From Anaerolineales bacterium (GTDB lineage: Bacteria; Chloroflexota; Anaerolineae; 4572-78; J111): a stretch of 64,000 bases of DNA. The position numbers were made by a program, and so were the translations under genes. Shown here one piece after another: positions 34,468 through 42,406 of the stretch. Within the stretch, counting starts at the first letter, position 1. Each line of letters opens with the position of its first letter. Where the stretch lies: positions 2,108,001 to 2,172,000 of the forward strand of contig JABTUW010000001.1 in NCBI GenBank assembly GCA_015075185.1, written 5' to 3'. The notes under the pieces are model-generated. The model searched no databases and had not been told where the DNA came from. It worked only from the letters and a program-made list of their open reading frames with translations.

Positions 34468-35475
34468 TTGGCTGCTACAACCACGCTATCTGAGGCGAGG
34501 GTGTCACCGACCAGACGTTTTATCAAACGTAACTATAAAGTTGGGATAGCCTATCTCATCCTCATTGCTTTGCTGATCGCTTTTGGGGTGTTGCAACCCC
34601 GGCTATTCACCAAACCGGTGATTACGGCCACCTCTAATCAAGGTATGGCCCTGGTTTTTGCCGGGATGGCCCAAACAGCCGTGGTCATCACCGGCGGGAT
34701 TGATCTTTCGGTCGGCCCCATTGTCAGCCTATCTAATTCGTTAGCCTCAACTCTCTTTGGCGATAGCGTCATTGGAGTCATCGGAGTGATCCTGCTGATT
34801 TTATTAGTGGGAGCAACGGCTGGTTTGGTGAACGGTCTGATTGTTGTTTACGGCCGGCTTCAGCCTATCATTGTTACCCTGGCCACCGCCTCGATTTACA
34901 GTGGTTTTGCCCTGTGGTTGCGACCTCAACCCGGCGGATATGTGCCTCGCTGGTACGGCGAACTGTTGACTGGCCGTATTTTTGACCTTGTTCCAGGGTC
35001 GCTGGTTCTCCTCGCGCTGGTCTTGTTATTGGTGTGGATGCCTTTCCGCCGCTCCAAGTTGGGTCTGGCAGTTTATGCTATCGGCAGCAACGAAGCAGCA
35101 GCTTATATGAGCGGCCTCAATGTTAACCGGGCCAAGTTAGCTGCGTATACCCTGGGCGGCTTTCTGGCTGCGGTTGCCGGGCTTTTTCTAACGGCACAAA
35201 CCAGTTCGGGCGATGCCACGATTGGCGCAGTTTACACCCTGCAATCTATTGCCGCGGTTGTTTTGGGGGGTACGTCGCTGATGGGTGGCTCCGGCGGAGT
35301 CGCGGGCACGATTGCCGGGGCGTACGTGTTGAGCTTGATCAGTAGCGTTTTGTTTTTTGCCGGGGTTAATCCCCTCTCCCAACCCTTCTTTCAGGGATTG
35401 GTCTTGTTGGCGGCTGTCTCTATCGGCGCAACCCGAATTTTTACCATCAAAAACCGGCTGGATATCATGCGTTAA
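34468..35475 (+). CDS. Sugar ABC transporter permease 1 (RbsC-like)
   Basis: 335 residues from TTG 34468, with AGGAGGCTGA just ahead that also carries the ATPase stop. About nine hydrophobic segments and the family blocks TGGIDLSVGPIVSLSN, AIGSNEAAAYMSGLNV and VLGGTSLMGGSGG, the last including the cytoplasmic coupling region. It pairs with the second permease to form the membrane pore. Confidence 0.92.
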   Translation: MAATTTLSEARVSPTRRFIKRNYKVGIAYLILIALLIAFGVLQPRLFTKPVITATSNQGMALVFAGMAQTAVVITGGIDLSVGPIVSLSNSLASTLFGDSVIGVIGVILLILLVGATAGLVNGLIVVYGRLQPIIVTLATASIYSGFALWLRPQPGGYVPRWYGELLTGRIFDLVPGSLVLLALVLLLVWMPFRRSKLGLAVYAIGSNEAAAYMSGLNVNRAKLAAYTLGGFLAAVAGLFLTAQTSSGDATIGAVYTLQSIAAVVLGGTSLMGGSGGVAGTIAGAYVLSLISSVLFFAGVNPLSQPFFQGLVLLAAVSIGATRIFTIKNRLDIMR

Positions 35476-35500
35476 GTAGGTGACTGTCGAGGTTCATAAG

Positions 35501-36496
35501 ATGGCGATTAAGACAACTAGTTCAAAATTTCTGCCACACCTGCGGCTGGCTCATTTAAGTCGAGAGCAGCGGAGCGTGATGATTGCCTACGGTATGATTT
35601 TTGTGCTTATAACGTTCGGCTCGTTAGCTATTTCACCCCAATTTGCTTCACCTAATTTTTTATTACTCCAACTTGTCAAAGCGTCCATTTTGGGTATTGT
35701 GGTCACCGGTCAGATGATGGTTATTCTGACCGGAAATATTGACCTCTCGGTAAGCTGGACCATGAATTTAGCGGCGGTTCTCTTGACTTCCATCGTGTTC
35801 GGTCAAGACGACCGGTTTTGGCTGGGCGCGCTGGCGGCGCTGGGAGTGGGCGTTTTGGTCGGGTTGCTCAACGGTTTGGGCGTAGCCTACCTGCGTATTC
35901 CCTCAATGGTGCTAACCCTGGGGATGAATGCCCTGGTCAAGGGAGTGACGATCCTGTACACCGGCGCCCAGCCCAAAGGTGATGCACCCCCCCTCCTGAA
36001 CTTTGTTGTTCATCAAAGATTGGGCGGCAGCTTATCTCTGGTCGTGGTCATCTGGACCATGGTGGCTATTGCCAGTATTATCGTTTTGCAGCGGAGCGGT
36101 CTGGGTCGCAAAATCTACGCGGTGGGCAACAACGAAGTAGCCACCTACCTGTCGGGAGTGAACACCAATCTGGTGCTGGTCAGCGTCTTTGTTATTGCCG
36201 GAATTATGAACGCGGTAGCTGGTATTCTGCTGACCGGTTATGCCGGGCGGAGTTATAACGAGATGGGCGAACCCTTCTTACTGCCCAGCATCGCCGCTGT
36301 AGTGGTCGGGGGGACCTCAATTCTGGGAGGGTCGGGGCTTTATGCCGGCGCCATCGCCGGCGTGATTATTATTACCTTGCTGGAAAGCATCTTGAGTATC
36401 TTACAGGTTTCTCCAGCCGGTCGAAGCGTTATCTTTGGCCTGGTGATTTTGGTGATGCTTTTTCTGTATGGGCGAGGGGCTAGAGTAAGAGAATAG
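35501..36496 (+). CDS. Sugar ABC transporter permease 2 (RbsC-like)
   Basis: 331 residues from ATG 35501, preferred over GTG 35480 because GAGGTTC precedes it at good spacing. Homologous to permease 1, with LTGNIDLSVSWTMNL, AVGNNEVATYLSGVNT and VVGGTSILGGSG. Separate genes for two permeases suggest a heterodimer. The operon then has a 170-bp gap with a hairpin (GAAGC.GGAAT/ATTCC.GCTTC near 36573-36597) before the FAH-family gene. Confidence 0.92.
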   Translation: MAIKTTSSKFLPHLRLAHLSREQRSVMIAYGMIFVLITFGSLAISPQFASPNFLLLQLVKASILGIVVTGQMMVILTGNIDLSVSWTMNLAAVLLTSIVFGQDDRFWLGALAALGVGVLVGLLNGLGVAYLRIPSMVLTLGMNALVKGVTILYTGAQPKGDAPPLLNFVVHQRLGGSLSLVVVIWTMVAIASIIVLQRSGLGRKIYAVGNNEVATYLSGVNTNLVLVSVFVIAGIMNAVAGILLTGYAGRSYNEMGEPFLLPSIAAVVVGGTSILGGSGLYAGAIAGVIIITLLESILSILQVSPAGRSVIFGLVILVMLFLYGRGARVRE

Positions 36497-36668
36497 CCCA
36501 TCATCAAAATAATAAGAGCCTGCTCAAATGAGTTGAGGAGGGCAGAATTTACGCTTCGCATGCTAATATTCAAGAAGCGGAATGAATTCCGCGCTTCGGC
36601 AACTACTCCAACTGAAATTGAACATACCCAAGTAACAAACTCAGCTAACCGAGGGAGACGAACTACCC

Positions 36669-37565
36669 ATGCTACAAATCTGTCGTTTTTTTGAACCCGC
36701 CGCCGGTCCACACCTGGCGGCTGTTGCGGACGGGCAAGTTTATGACTTGACCGCTACCGGCCAGGCAGTTTTTGCCTCATTAAATGCTTGGTTAAGCTCG
36801 ACCAGTCAGGGCGGTTTAGCCCAGGCGATGTTACACCTTAGAGATGTAGCCGCCGAACTTAAAGCAGCTTACCACTGGACTGACTTGCAACACCCCCCTA
36901 ATAGCGGTCAGGCGTATCTATTACCTCCCTTAGATACCCAGGAGGTCTGGGCGGCTGGAGTCACCTATCTGCGCAGCCGCGAGGCGCGCGAGGAGGAGTC
37001 TCACCAGATTGGTGTCTACGATAAGGTCTACGACGCTGAACGCCCGGAGATATTTCTCAAAGCGACACCCCAGCGCGTAGTTGGCCCTTATGACTTCATC
37101 CGCGCCCGATCCGACTCACGCTGGACTGTTCCTGAGCCAGAGTTGACGGTACTCCTCTCTCCGGAATTACAGGTGGTCGGCTACACTATCGGCAATGATG
37201 TTTCTTCGCGAGACATCGAAGGTGAGAACCCGCTCTACCTACCCCAAGCCAAAATTTACTCGCGCAGTTGCGCCTTGGGCCCGGTTATCACCCTGGCCTC
37301 CGACCTGAATGGGCCAGTGCTCATTGAGTTGATGATCCGGCGAGCGGATGAAGTTGTTTTTCAAGGGGCAATCAACACCGACCAGATGAAACGCTCTGTT
37401 GCCGACTTGATTTCCTATCTGGGCCGCGAGAACGAATTTCCCAACGGCGTATTTCTCATGACCGGTACCGGTCTGGTGCCGCCCGATAGTTACACTTTAC
37501 AAACCGGCGATATGATCGAAATTAGTATTGAAGGGATTGGGCGATTAGTCAACCCGGTTCAATAA
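36669..37565 (+). CDS. Fumarylacetoacetate hydrolase-family enzyme, AraD1/GguC-like
   Basis: 298 residues. It resembles the AraD1/GguC subgroup, with AGVTYLRSREAREEES, DKVYDAERPEIFLKATPQRVVGP, VPEPELTVLL, GYTIGNDVSSRDIEGENPLYLPQAKIYSRSCALGP. Metal-binding Glu residues of the FAH fold are in the VPEPEL block. AraD1 proteins dehydrate L-2-keto-3-deoxyarabonate in non-phosphorylating pentose oxidation, and GguC genes sit beside sugar importers. The neighbouring importer suggests this enzyme acts on a product of the imported sugar. GAGGGAGACG precedes the ATG. Confidence 0.82.
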   Translation: MLQICRFFEPAAGPHLAAVADGQVYDLTATGQAVFASLNAWLSSTSQGGLAQAMLHLRDVAAELKAAYHWTDLQHPPNSGQAYLLPPLDTQEVWAAGVTYLRSREAREEESHQIGVYDKVYDAERPEIFLKATPQRVVGPYDFIRARSDSRWTVPEPELTVLLSPELQVVGYTIGNDVSSRDIEGENPLYLPQAKIYSRSCALGPVITLASDLNGPVLIELMIRRADEVVFQGAINTDQMKRSVADLISYLGRENEFPNGVFLMTGTGLVPPDSYTLQTGDMIEISIEGIGRLVNPVQ

Positions 37566-37612
37566 GTACTGTTTGGGCCAAGCGAGGTGTTCGGCCTGTT
37601 TCAACTTTTAGG

Positions 37613-37636
37613 GGTGAAAAAGTATACTTTTTCACC
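37613..37636. terminator. Perfect 24-bp palindrome between convergent genes
   Basis: GGTGAAAAAG (37613-37622) and CTTTTTCACC (37627-37636) around TATA. Its place between convergent FAH and rpe genes suggests a two-way terminator; a protein-binding palindrome is the alternative. Confidence 0.6.
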
Positions 37637-37669
37637 TCTACTCCATGAACTTTCATTTTACCGCCGCTC

Positions 37670-38329
37670 TTAACCAGCCCGTTCCCTCAACTGCCGTACG
37701 TTTTCGGCGATGGCAGCCTTAGTGTTGAAGATGGCTGAACCTATCACCAGCACCGAGGCTCCGGCTTTGACCACTTCGGTGATGGTGGTGGCGTTGATGC
37801 CGCCATCCACTTCCAGTTCGGCTGGGGAGCCAATCGCATCGAGCATGGCCCGCAGCCGGGCGATTTTGGCCGTGCTGCCGGGGATATATTTTTGACCGCC
37901 AAAGCCGGGATTGACCGACATCACCAGGATCAGGTCTACTTCCGGTAGAATTTCTTCCAGGGTTGAGAGAGGCGTGGCCGGGTTAAGGGTCACGCCAGCC
38001 TTGCAGCCCAACTCCTTGATCTGCTGGACCGTGCTGTGTAAATGAGGGCATGTTTCTACGTGGACAGTCAGCCAGTTAGCTCCGGCTTGAGCAAAGTCAG
38101 CGAGGTAACGTTCCGGCTGGGCGATCATCAGATGCACATCCAGAGTCAGCTTGGTCACCTGTCGCACTGCCTGAACCAGCAACGGGCCAAAGGTGATGTT
38201 GGGTACAAAATTGCCGTCCATGATGTCGAGATGGATCCAATCCACCCCGGCGGCTTCGGCCTCGCGGATTTGTTCGCCCAGGCGAGTAAAATCGGCGGTT
38301 AGAATAGAAGGAGCAAATTTAGGGGGCAT
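37670..38329 (-). CDS. rpe: Ribulose-phosphate 3-epimerase
   Basis: 219 residues, normal length. TIM-barrel signatures HLDIMDGNFVPNITFGP, DVHLMIAQPERY, MSVNPGFGGQKYIP and EVDGGIN carry the catalytic Asp pair and metal-binding His residues. It interconverts ribulose 5-phosphate and xylulose 5-phosphate in the pentose phosphate pathway. It lies 12 bp behind the Crp/Fnr gene on the same strand and could be co-transcribed with it. Confidence 0.95.
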   Translation of the reverse strand: MPPKFAPSILTADFTRLGEQIREAEAAGVDWIHLDIMDGNFVPNITFGPLLVQAVRQVTKLTLDVHLMIAQPERYLADFAQAGANWLTVHVETCPHLHSTVQQIKELGCKAGVTLNPATPLSTLEEILPEVDLILVMSVNPGFGGQKYIPGSTAKIARLRAMLDAIGSPAELEVDGGINATTITEVVKAGASVLVIGSAIFNTKAAIAENVRQLRERAG

Positions 38330-38341
38330 GGCAAAACTCTT

Positions 38342-39019
38342 TCAGGTTAACTCTTCCAATCCTTCTCGATCCAGAATCTCAATCCGGTGGCGATCTATCG
38401 CAATCAATTCAGCCTCTTGCAGCTCTCTGAAGGCGCGGGCGACCATCTCGCGGACCGTGCCCAGGTGGGCCGCAATTTCATCCTGAGTCATCCGGCGGTG
38501 GCTCAATTGGCCGCTCTCTTCACTTTGCTGCAACAAAAAGGCAGCCAGCCGCCCCGTTACCGACAAAAAGGAGAGGTTATAGACCCGCTGGACCAACTGG
38601 CGGCAGCGCATAGCCAGATTTTTGATAATCATCTCGTTCAGCGCCGGAAACTGGCGGCGCAAGCGAGTCAAAGATGTTTCGGTAATAACCCAGACCGTCG
38701 AATCTTCCAGAGCAGCGAAGTTGGCCGGGTTAGGGCCGCCATCCACCACCGGCACTTCGTTGCACGAGTCGCCGGGGCGCAAGGTGACCATAACATGTTC
38801 TCGTCCGGCCTCGGACAGGCGGTAAACTTTACAGAGACCCTCGACCACCAGGCACAGCCCAGCATTGGGTTCCCCCTCTAAAAAAATAATTTCCCCGGCC
38901 CGATAACGCCGAACTACCACCTCCCGCGCTACTATCTCCAGGGCATTGTCATCTAAAGCCCGAAAGTAGGGTACACCCTTGATAAAGGCTTTGCTCCTGT
39001 CGTCAACCGCAGCCAGCAT
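38342..39019 (-). CDS. Crp/Fnr-family regulator of the nos/NO island
   Basis: 225 residues: cyclic-nucleotide-type beta barrel (about 15-130), dimer helix, and C-terminal winged helix. The recognition helix reads TVREMVARAF, so Arg190, Glu191 and Arg195 occupy the RExxxR positions with which Crp reads TGTGA. The N-terminal Cys cluster of oxygen-sensing Fnr is absent, so a haem or NO-responsive DNR/NnrR-like role is possible. A perfect TGTGAC-N4-GTCACA palindrome lies 90 bp upstream towards the divergent fer-nosZ operon, and similar sites occur at 49172 and 50295. Confidence 0.88.
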   Translation of the reverse strand: MLAAVDDRSKAFIKGVPYFRALDDNALEIVAREVVVRRYRAGEIIFLEGEPNAGLCLVVEGLCKVYRLSEAGREHVMVTLRPGDSCNEVPVVDGGPNPANFAALEDSTVWVITETSLTRLRRQFPALNEMIIKNLAMRCRQLVQRVYNLSFLSVTGRLAAFLLQQSEESGQLSHRRMTQDEIAAHLGTVREMVARAFRELQEAELIAIDRHRIEILDREGLEELT

Positions 39020-39105
39020 AGCTGTCCCTCTGCCAAAAATTTTGAATTAACATTATCTCCCTATCAACATCCTGTGTCAAACTCCAGACAAAGTTGAGTT
39101 TACTA

Positions 39106-39125
39106 AATGTGACTTTTGTCACATT
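39106..39125. promoter_or_regulatory. Crp/Fnr-type site 1, upstream of fer-nosZ
   Basis: AATGTGAC (39106-39113) and GTCACATT (39118-39125) are perfect arms around TTTT. TATTAT (39145-39150) gives a predicted start at 39157, placing the site centre (39115.5) at -41.5, the classical class II activation position. Confidence 0.8.
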
Positions 39126-39172
39126 CTTTTAGGTTAACTATTGGTATTATTGAGGATGAAGCGTGATAGCCT

Positions 39173-39439
39173 ATGATTTCAGATTTCCTACCTCAAATAG
39201 ACTTGGCAAAGTGCATTGGGTGTGATTTATGCACCAAAGTCTGCCCTACTCATACCCTGGCTGTGGTGAACGATCTGGCTATGGTCGTCCATCCCGAAGC
39301 GTGCGATTATACCGGCGCCTGCCAGGAAATCTGTCCCACTCAGGCCATCAGCTTAACCTATGAAATTATTTTTACGACAACCCAAGGAAGGGAGCCTAGC
39401 CAAAAACAAGCCAATGAACCAACCATCCCTAAGCTGTAA
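39173..39439 (+). CDS. 4Fe-4S ferredoxin with one altered cluster site
   Basis: 88 residues. The first cluster motif CIGCDLCTKVCP is complete. The second reads CDYTGACQEICP, so the second Cys of a CxxCxxC is Thr; it could hold a 3Fe-4S or labile cluster. The ~25 C-terminal residues are polar and Gln-rich. As the first gene of the nos operon behind a Crp/Fnr site, it may supply electrons to N2O reduction or its maturation. Confidence 0.88.
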   Translation: MISDFLPQIDLAKCIGCDLCTKVCPTHTLAVVNDLAMVVHPEACDYTGACQEICPTQAISLTYEIIFTTTQGREPSQKQANEPTIPKL

Positions 39440-39475
39440 AAAATTAAAGATCAACAAGATCAAGGAGAAAGGATA

Positions 39476-41538
39476 ATGAAACGAAACATTTTGATCCTCA
39501 TTGTATTAACTGTTCTGTTTGTGGGGGCTTGTTCCTTAGTGCCCAAGCAACCAGAAGGACCTGCTCCTGTCAGCAGTGGTGGGCAGACCAGCACTGGCAG
39601 TGAAGCAGTTCCGGCTGGCAGCGGCCTCAGCGCCGATGCCGCGGCTATTGCCCAGGCTCGCGGCCTCAGCCCGGCGGATGTCACCGCCGCGCTAAAAACC
39701 TTTGTGCCCTCCGGCAAGCGTGACGATTATGTTATTTTCTCGTCGGGCGGCCACGCCGGGCAAATATTTGTGATTGGTGTGCCGAGCATGCGCCTTCTGA
39801 AGACGATCGCCGTTTTTACTCCAGAGCCGTGGCAAGGCTGGGGTTTTGGCGCGGGCAACAAAGTGCTGGATGAGGGCGATGTCAACGGTAAACAAATCCG
39901 CTGGGCCGATACCCACCATCCGGGTTTAAGTGAAACAGCCGGTGATTACGACGGCCAGTTTGTCTTTATCAACGACAAGGCCAATGCTCGCGTTGGTGTG
40001 GTTGACCTGCGTGACTTTGAAACCAAGCAAATTGTTAAGAACCCCGTCGCAGTGATGGATCACGGCGGCACCTTTGTGACCCCAACACGGAGTATGTGGT
40101 TGAAGGCGGCCAGTATTCCGCGCCTTTGGGCTGGGATTATGCTCCGCTGTCCGAGTATAACGAAAAATACCGGGGCCATGTCACTTTCTGGAAGTTTGAC
40201 CGGGAGCAGGGGCGCATTGACCAGAGCCTATCCTTTGCCATTGAACTGCCCCCTTACTGGCAAGATTTGTGCGACGCCGGTAAGTTGGTCAGTGACGGCT
40301 GGGTCTTCTGCAACTCGCTCAACACCGAGCGGGCCACCGGCGGCGTCGAAAAGGGCAATCCTCCCTTTGAGGCCGGCGCTTCTCAAAATGACACAGACTA
40401 CCTGCACATCTTCAACTGGAAGAAGGCCGAAGAAGTTTTCAAAGCCGGCAAGTTTGAAACGATTAAAGACTTTCCGGTCATCTCGATCAAAACGGCAGTT
40501 GAGGAAGGTATCCTCTTCCTGGCCCCCGAACCCAAAAGCCCGCACGGGGTAGATGTGACCCCTGATGGTAAATTTATGGTCGTGGCCGGCAAATTGGACC
40601 CACACGTAACCATTTACAGCTTTGATAAACTCCAGAAAGCGATTGAGGCCAAAAAGTGGGAAACCGATGATTACGGCATCCCAGTGCTGCCCCTGGACGA
40701 CGTGAAAGAGGCCCAGGTTGAGTTGGGCCTGGGGCCGCTCCACACCGTTTATGATAACCAGGGCTATGCCTATACCAGCCTCTTCCTGGATAGCGCGGTG
40801 GCCCGCTGGACCTTGGGCGGCGATTTTGCAGACAAGCATCCCGAAGAACCCTGGACCTTAGTGGCCAAAATCCCCGTACAGTACAACATCGGCCACATTA
40901 CTGCCGCCGAAGGTGACACGGTTAGTCCCGATGGCAAATATGTAGTGGCTTTGAACAAGTGGGCCATTGACCGCTTCCAGAACGTTGGCCCGCTGCTGCC
41001 GCAAAACTTCCAATTGATTGACATTGACAACACCGGTGATAACATGCAAGTTATCTATGATATGCCGATTGGGATGGGCGAGCCGCACTACGTCCAGATG
41101 ATCAAGGCTGATAAACTCAACCCCTGGGAAGTATATCCCGAAATCGGCTGGGACCCCGAAACCCAATCCATCTCTCCCAATGCGGTGAAACCGGGTGAGG
41201 AAAAAGTGGTGCGCAATGGCAAGAATGTCGAGGTCTTTATGACCGTCGTGCGCTCCCATTACACCCCGGAGCACGTCGAAATTGAGCAGGGCGACCACGT
41301 GATCTGGCATCTGACCAATATCGAACGCGCTTACGACGCCACCCACGGTTTCTCGATCCCGGCTTACAATATCAACCTGAGCCTGGAGCCGGGTGAACAC
41401 CAAACGGTCGAATTCGACGCCGACGTGCCGGGTGTCTTCAGCTACTACTGTACTGAGTTCTGTTCGGCCTTACACCTGGAAATGACCGGCTACTTCCTGG
41501 TCAAGCCGAGTGGGTCACAGGCAAGTTTGAACAAGTAA
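39476..41538 (+). CDS. nosZ: Nitrous oxide reductase NosZ, atypical lipoprotein form, one apparent frameshift
   Basis: Joined, about 687 residues. The N-terminus MKRNILILIVLTVLFVGAC has a lipobox, not a Tat signal, so this is a Sec-exported lipoprotein-type NosZ as in clade II. The CuZ propeller shows DTHHPGLSETAGDYDG, MDHGG, PHGVDVTPDG, GPLHTVYDN, NIGHITAAEGD and GEPHYVQ. The CuA domain ends with CTEFCSALHLEM, giving the Cys, Cys, His and Met ligands. The frame shifts near 40081-40084, where CCCC should be CCCCC (reading ...FVTP-NTEYVVEGG...), a homopolymer error most likely. It reduces N2O to N2 outside the membrane. The stop codon lies in a heptamer array. Confidence 0.93.
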
Positions 41539-41600
41539 AACGTAAAACGTGAAGCGTGAAACGTGAGGAAAGTCTAGTTGAGTCTCTCACGTTTCACGCC
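41535..41600. repeat. Heptamer repeat hairpin (GTGAAAC class) at the nosZ end
   Basis: Five exact 7-bp steps of consensus GTRARRM occupy 41535-41569; the nosZ TAA stop (41536-41538) is inside the first unit. CTCACGTTTCACGCC (about 41586-41600) is the opposing arm. Confidence 0.85.
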
Positions 41601-41637
41601 GCAGGATTAAATCGTAATCGTAGATGAAGGTATTTCT

Positions 41638-42312
41638 ATGATGGCTTCAGAAAAATTTCAGCAAATTGTCGGTCCCCGCGCTCCCGCCGAAGAATTGGCC
41701 GCGCACCGCATGCGTTACCTCTGGCCGACCCTGTGCCTGGCCGGAGCAGCAGTATTAATCATTATCTCGATCTTTTTACCCTACTGGAGTTTGGTGCTCC
41801 ACGCGCCGCAGTATCCCAAAGGGCTGGTGGTCAATGCCTATATCAACCACCTGGAAGGGGATGTACAGGAGATTGACGGCCTGAATCATTACATCGGCAT
41901 GCGGCCGTTAGGTGAGGCCGCCCAGATGGAAAAAAGGTTTTCCATCTTTGCCATCAGCGCGCTGGCCCTCCTGGTTCTGGCGGCAGTGTTTATTCACTCT
42001 CCCTGGTCACTCCTGCTAAGCCTGCCCGCTGTGTTAATCCCGCCCGTTTTCCTGGCCGATCTCTTCTTCTGGCTCAATCATTTTGGGCAAAATCTTGACC
42101 CACGCGCGGCGCTCTCCAACTCGGTTGAGCCGTTTACACCCGCCATTTTGGGTGAAGGCGTTATCGGCCAATTCCGTACCGTGGCCTATGCTGATTTTGG
42201 CTTGCTCGTAGCCTCGGCAGCGTCCATCCTGATTTTGGTGGGGCTTTACCTGCAGCGACGAGCCTACAAGCCGCTGGTTGACCGGGAACAGACCGTAGAC
42301 AGTAATCAGTAG
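41638..42312 (+). CDS. nos-cluster membrane protein (NosB-like)
   Basis: 224 residues with about four membrane segments (near 29-50, 105-122, 126-145 and 183-203) and a polar extracytoplasmic loop containing YINHLEGDVQEIDGLNHYIGM between the first two. Membrane proteins with a similar loop follow nosZ in clade II clusters, where nosB has this place; the NosB label is by position and topology. It might be a maturation or electron-transfer partner of NosZ. The last five codons and the TAG stop are made of heptamer repeat. Confidence 0.6.
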   Translation: MMASEKFQQIVGPRAPAEELAAHRMRYLWPTLCLAGAAVLIIISIFLPYWSLVLHAPQYPKGLVVNAYINHLEGDVQEIDGLNHYIGMRPLGEAAQMEKRFSIFAISALALLVLAAVFIHSPWSLLLSLPAVLIPPVFLADLFFWLNHFGQNLDPRAALSNSVEPFTPAILGEGVIGQFRTVAYADFGLLVASAASILILVGLYLQRRAYKPLVDREQTVDSNQ

Positions 42313-42329
42313 CCAGTTAGTCAGTAGAT
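42295..42329. repeat. Heptamer array (GTAGACA class) overlapping a gene end
   Basis: Five 7-bp units, the first three of consensus GTARNCA. The stop TAG (42310-42312) of the NosB-like gene is inside the third unit. Confidence 0.75.
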
Positions 42330-42406
42330 AGGGATATAAACTGGAGTGCAGACCTGGGTCTGCTGAAATGAGTTCTGGCCTCCCATAGCTTTCATTGTGA
42401 GTAATC

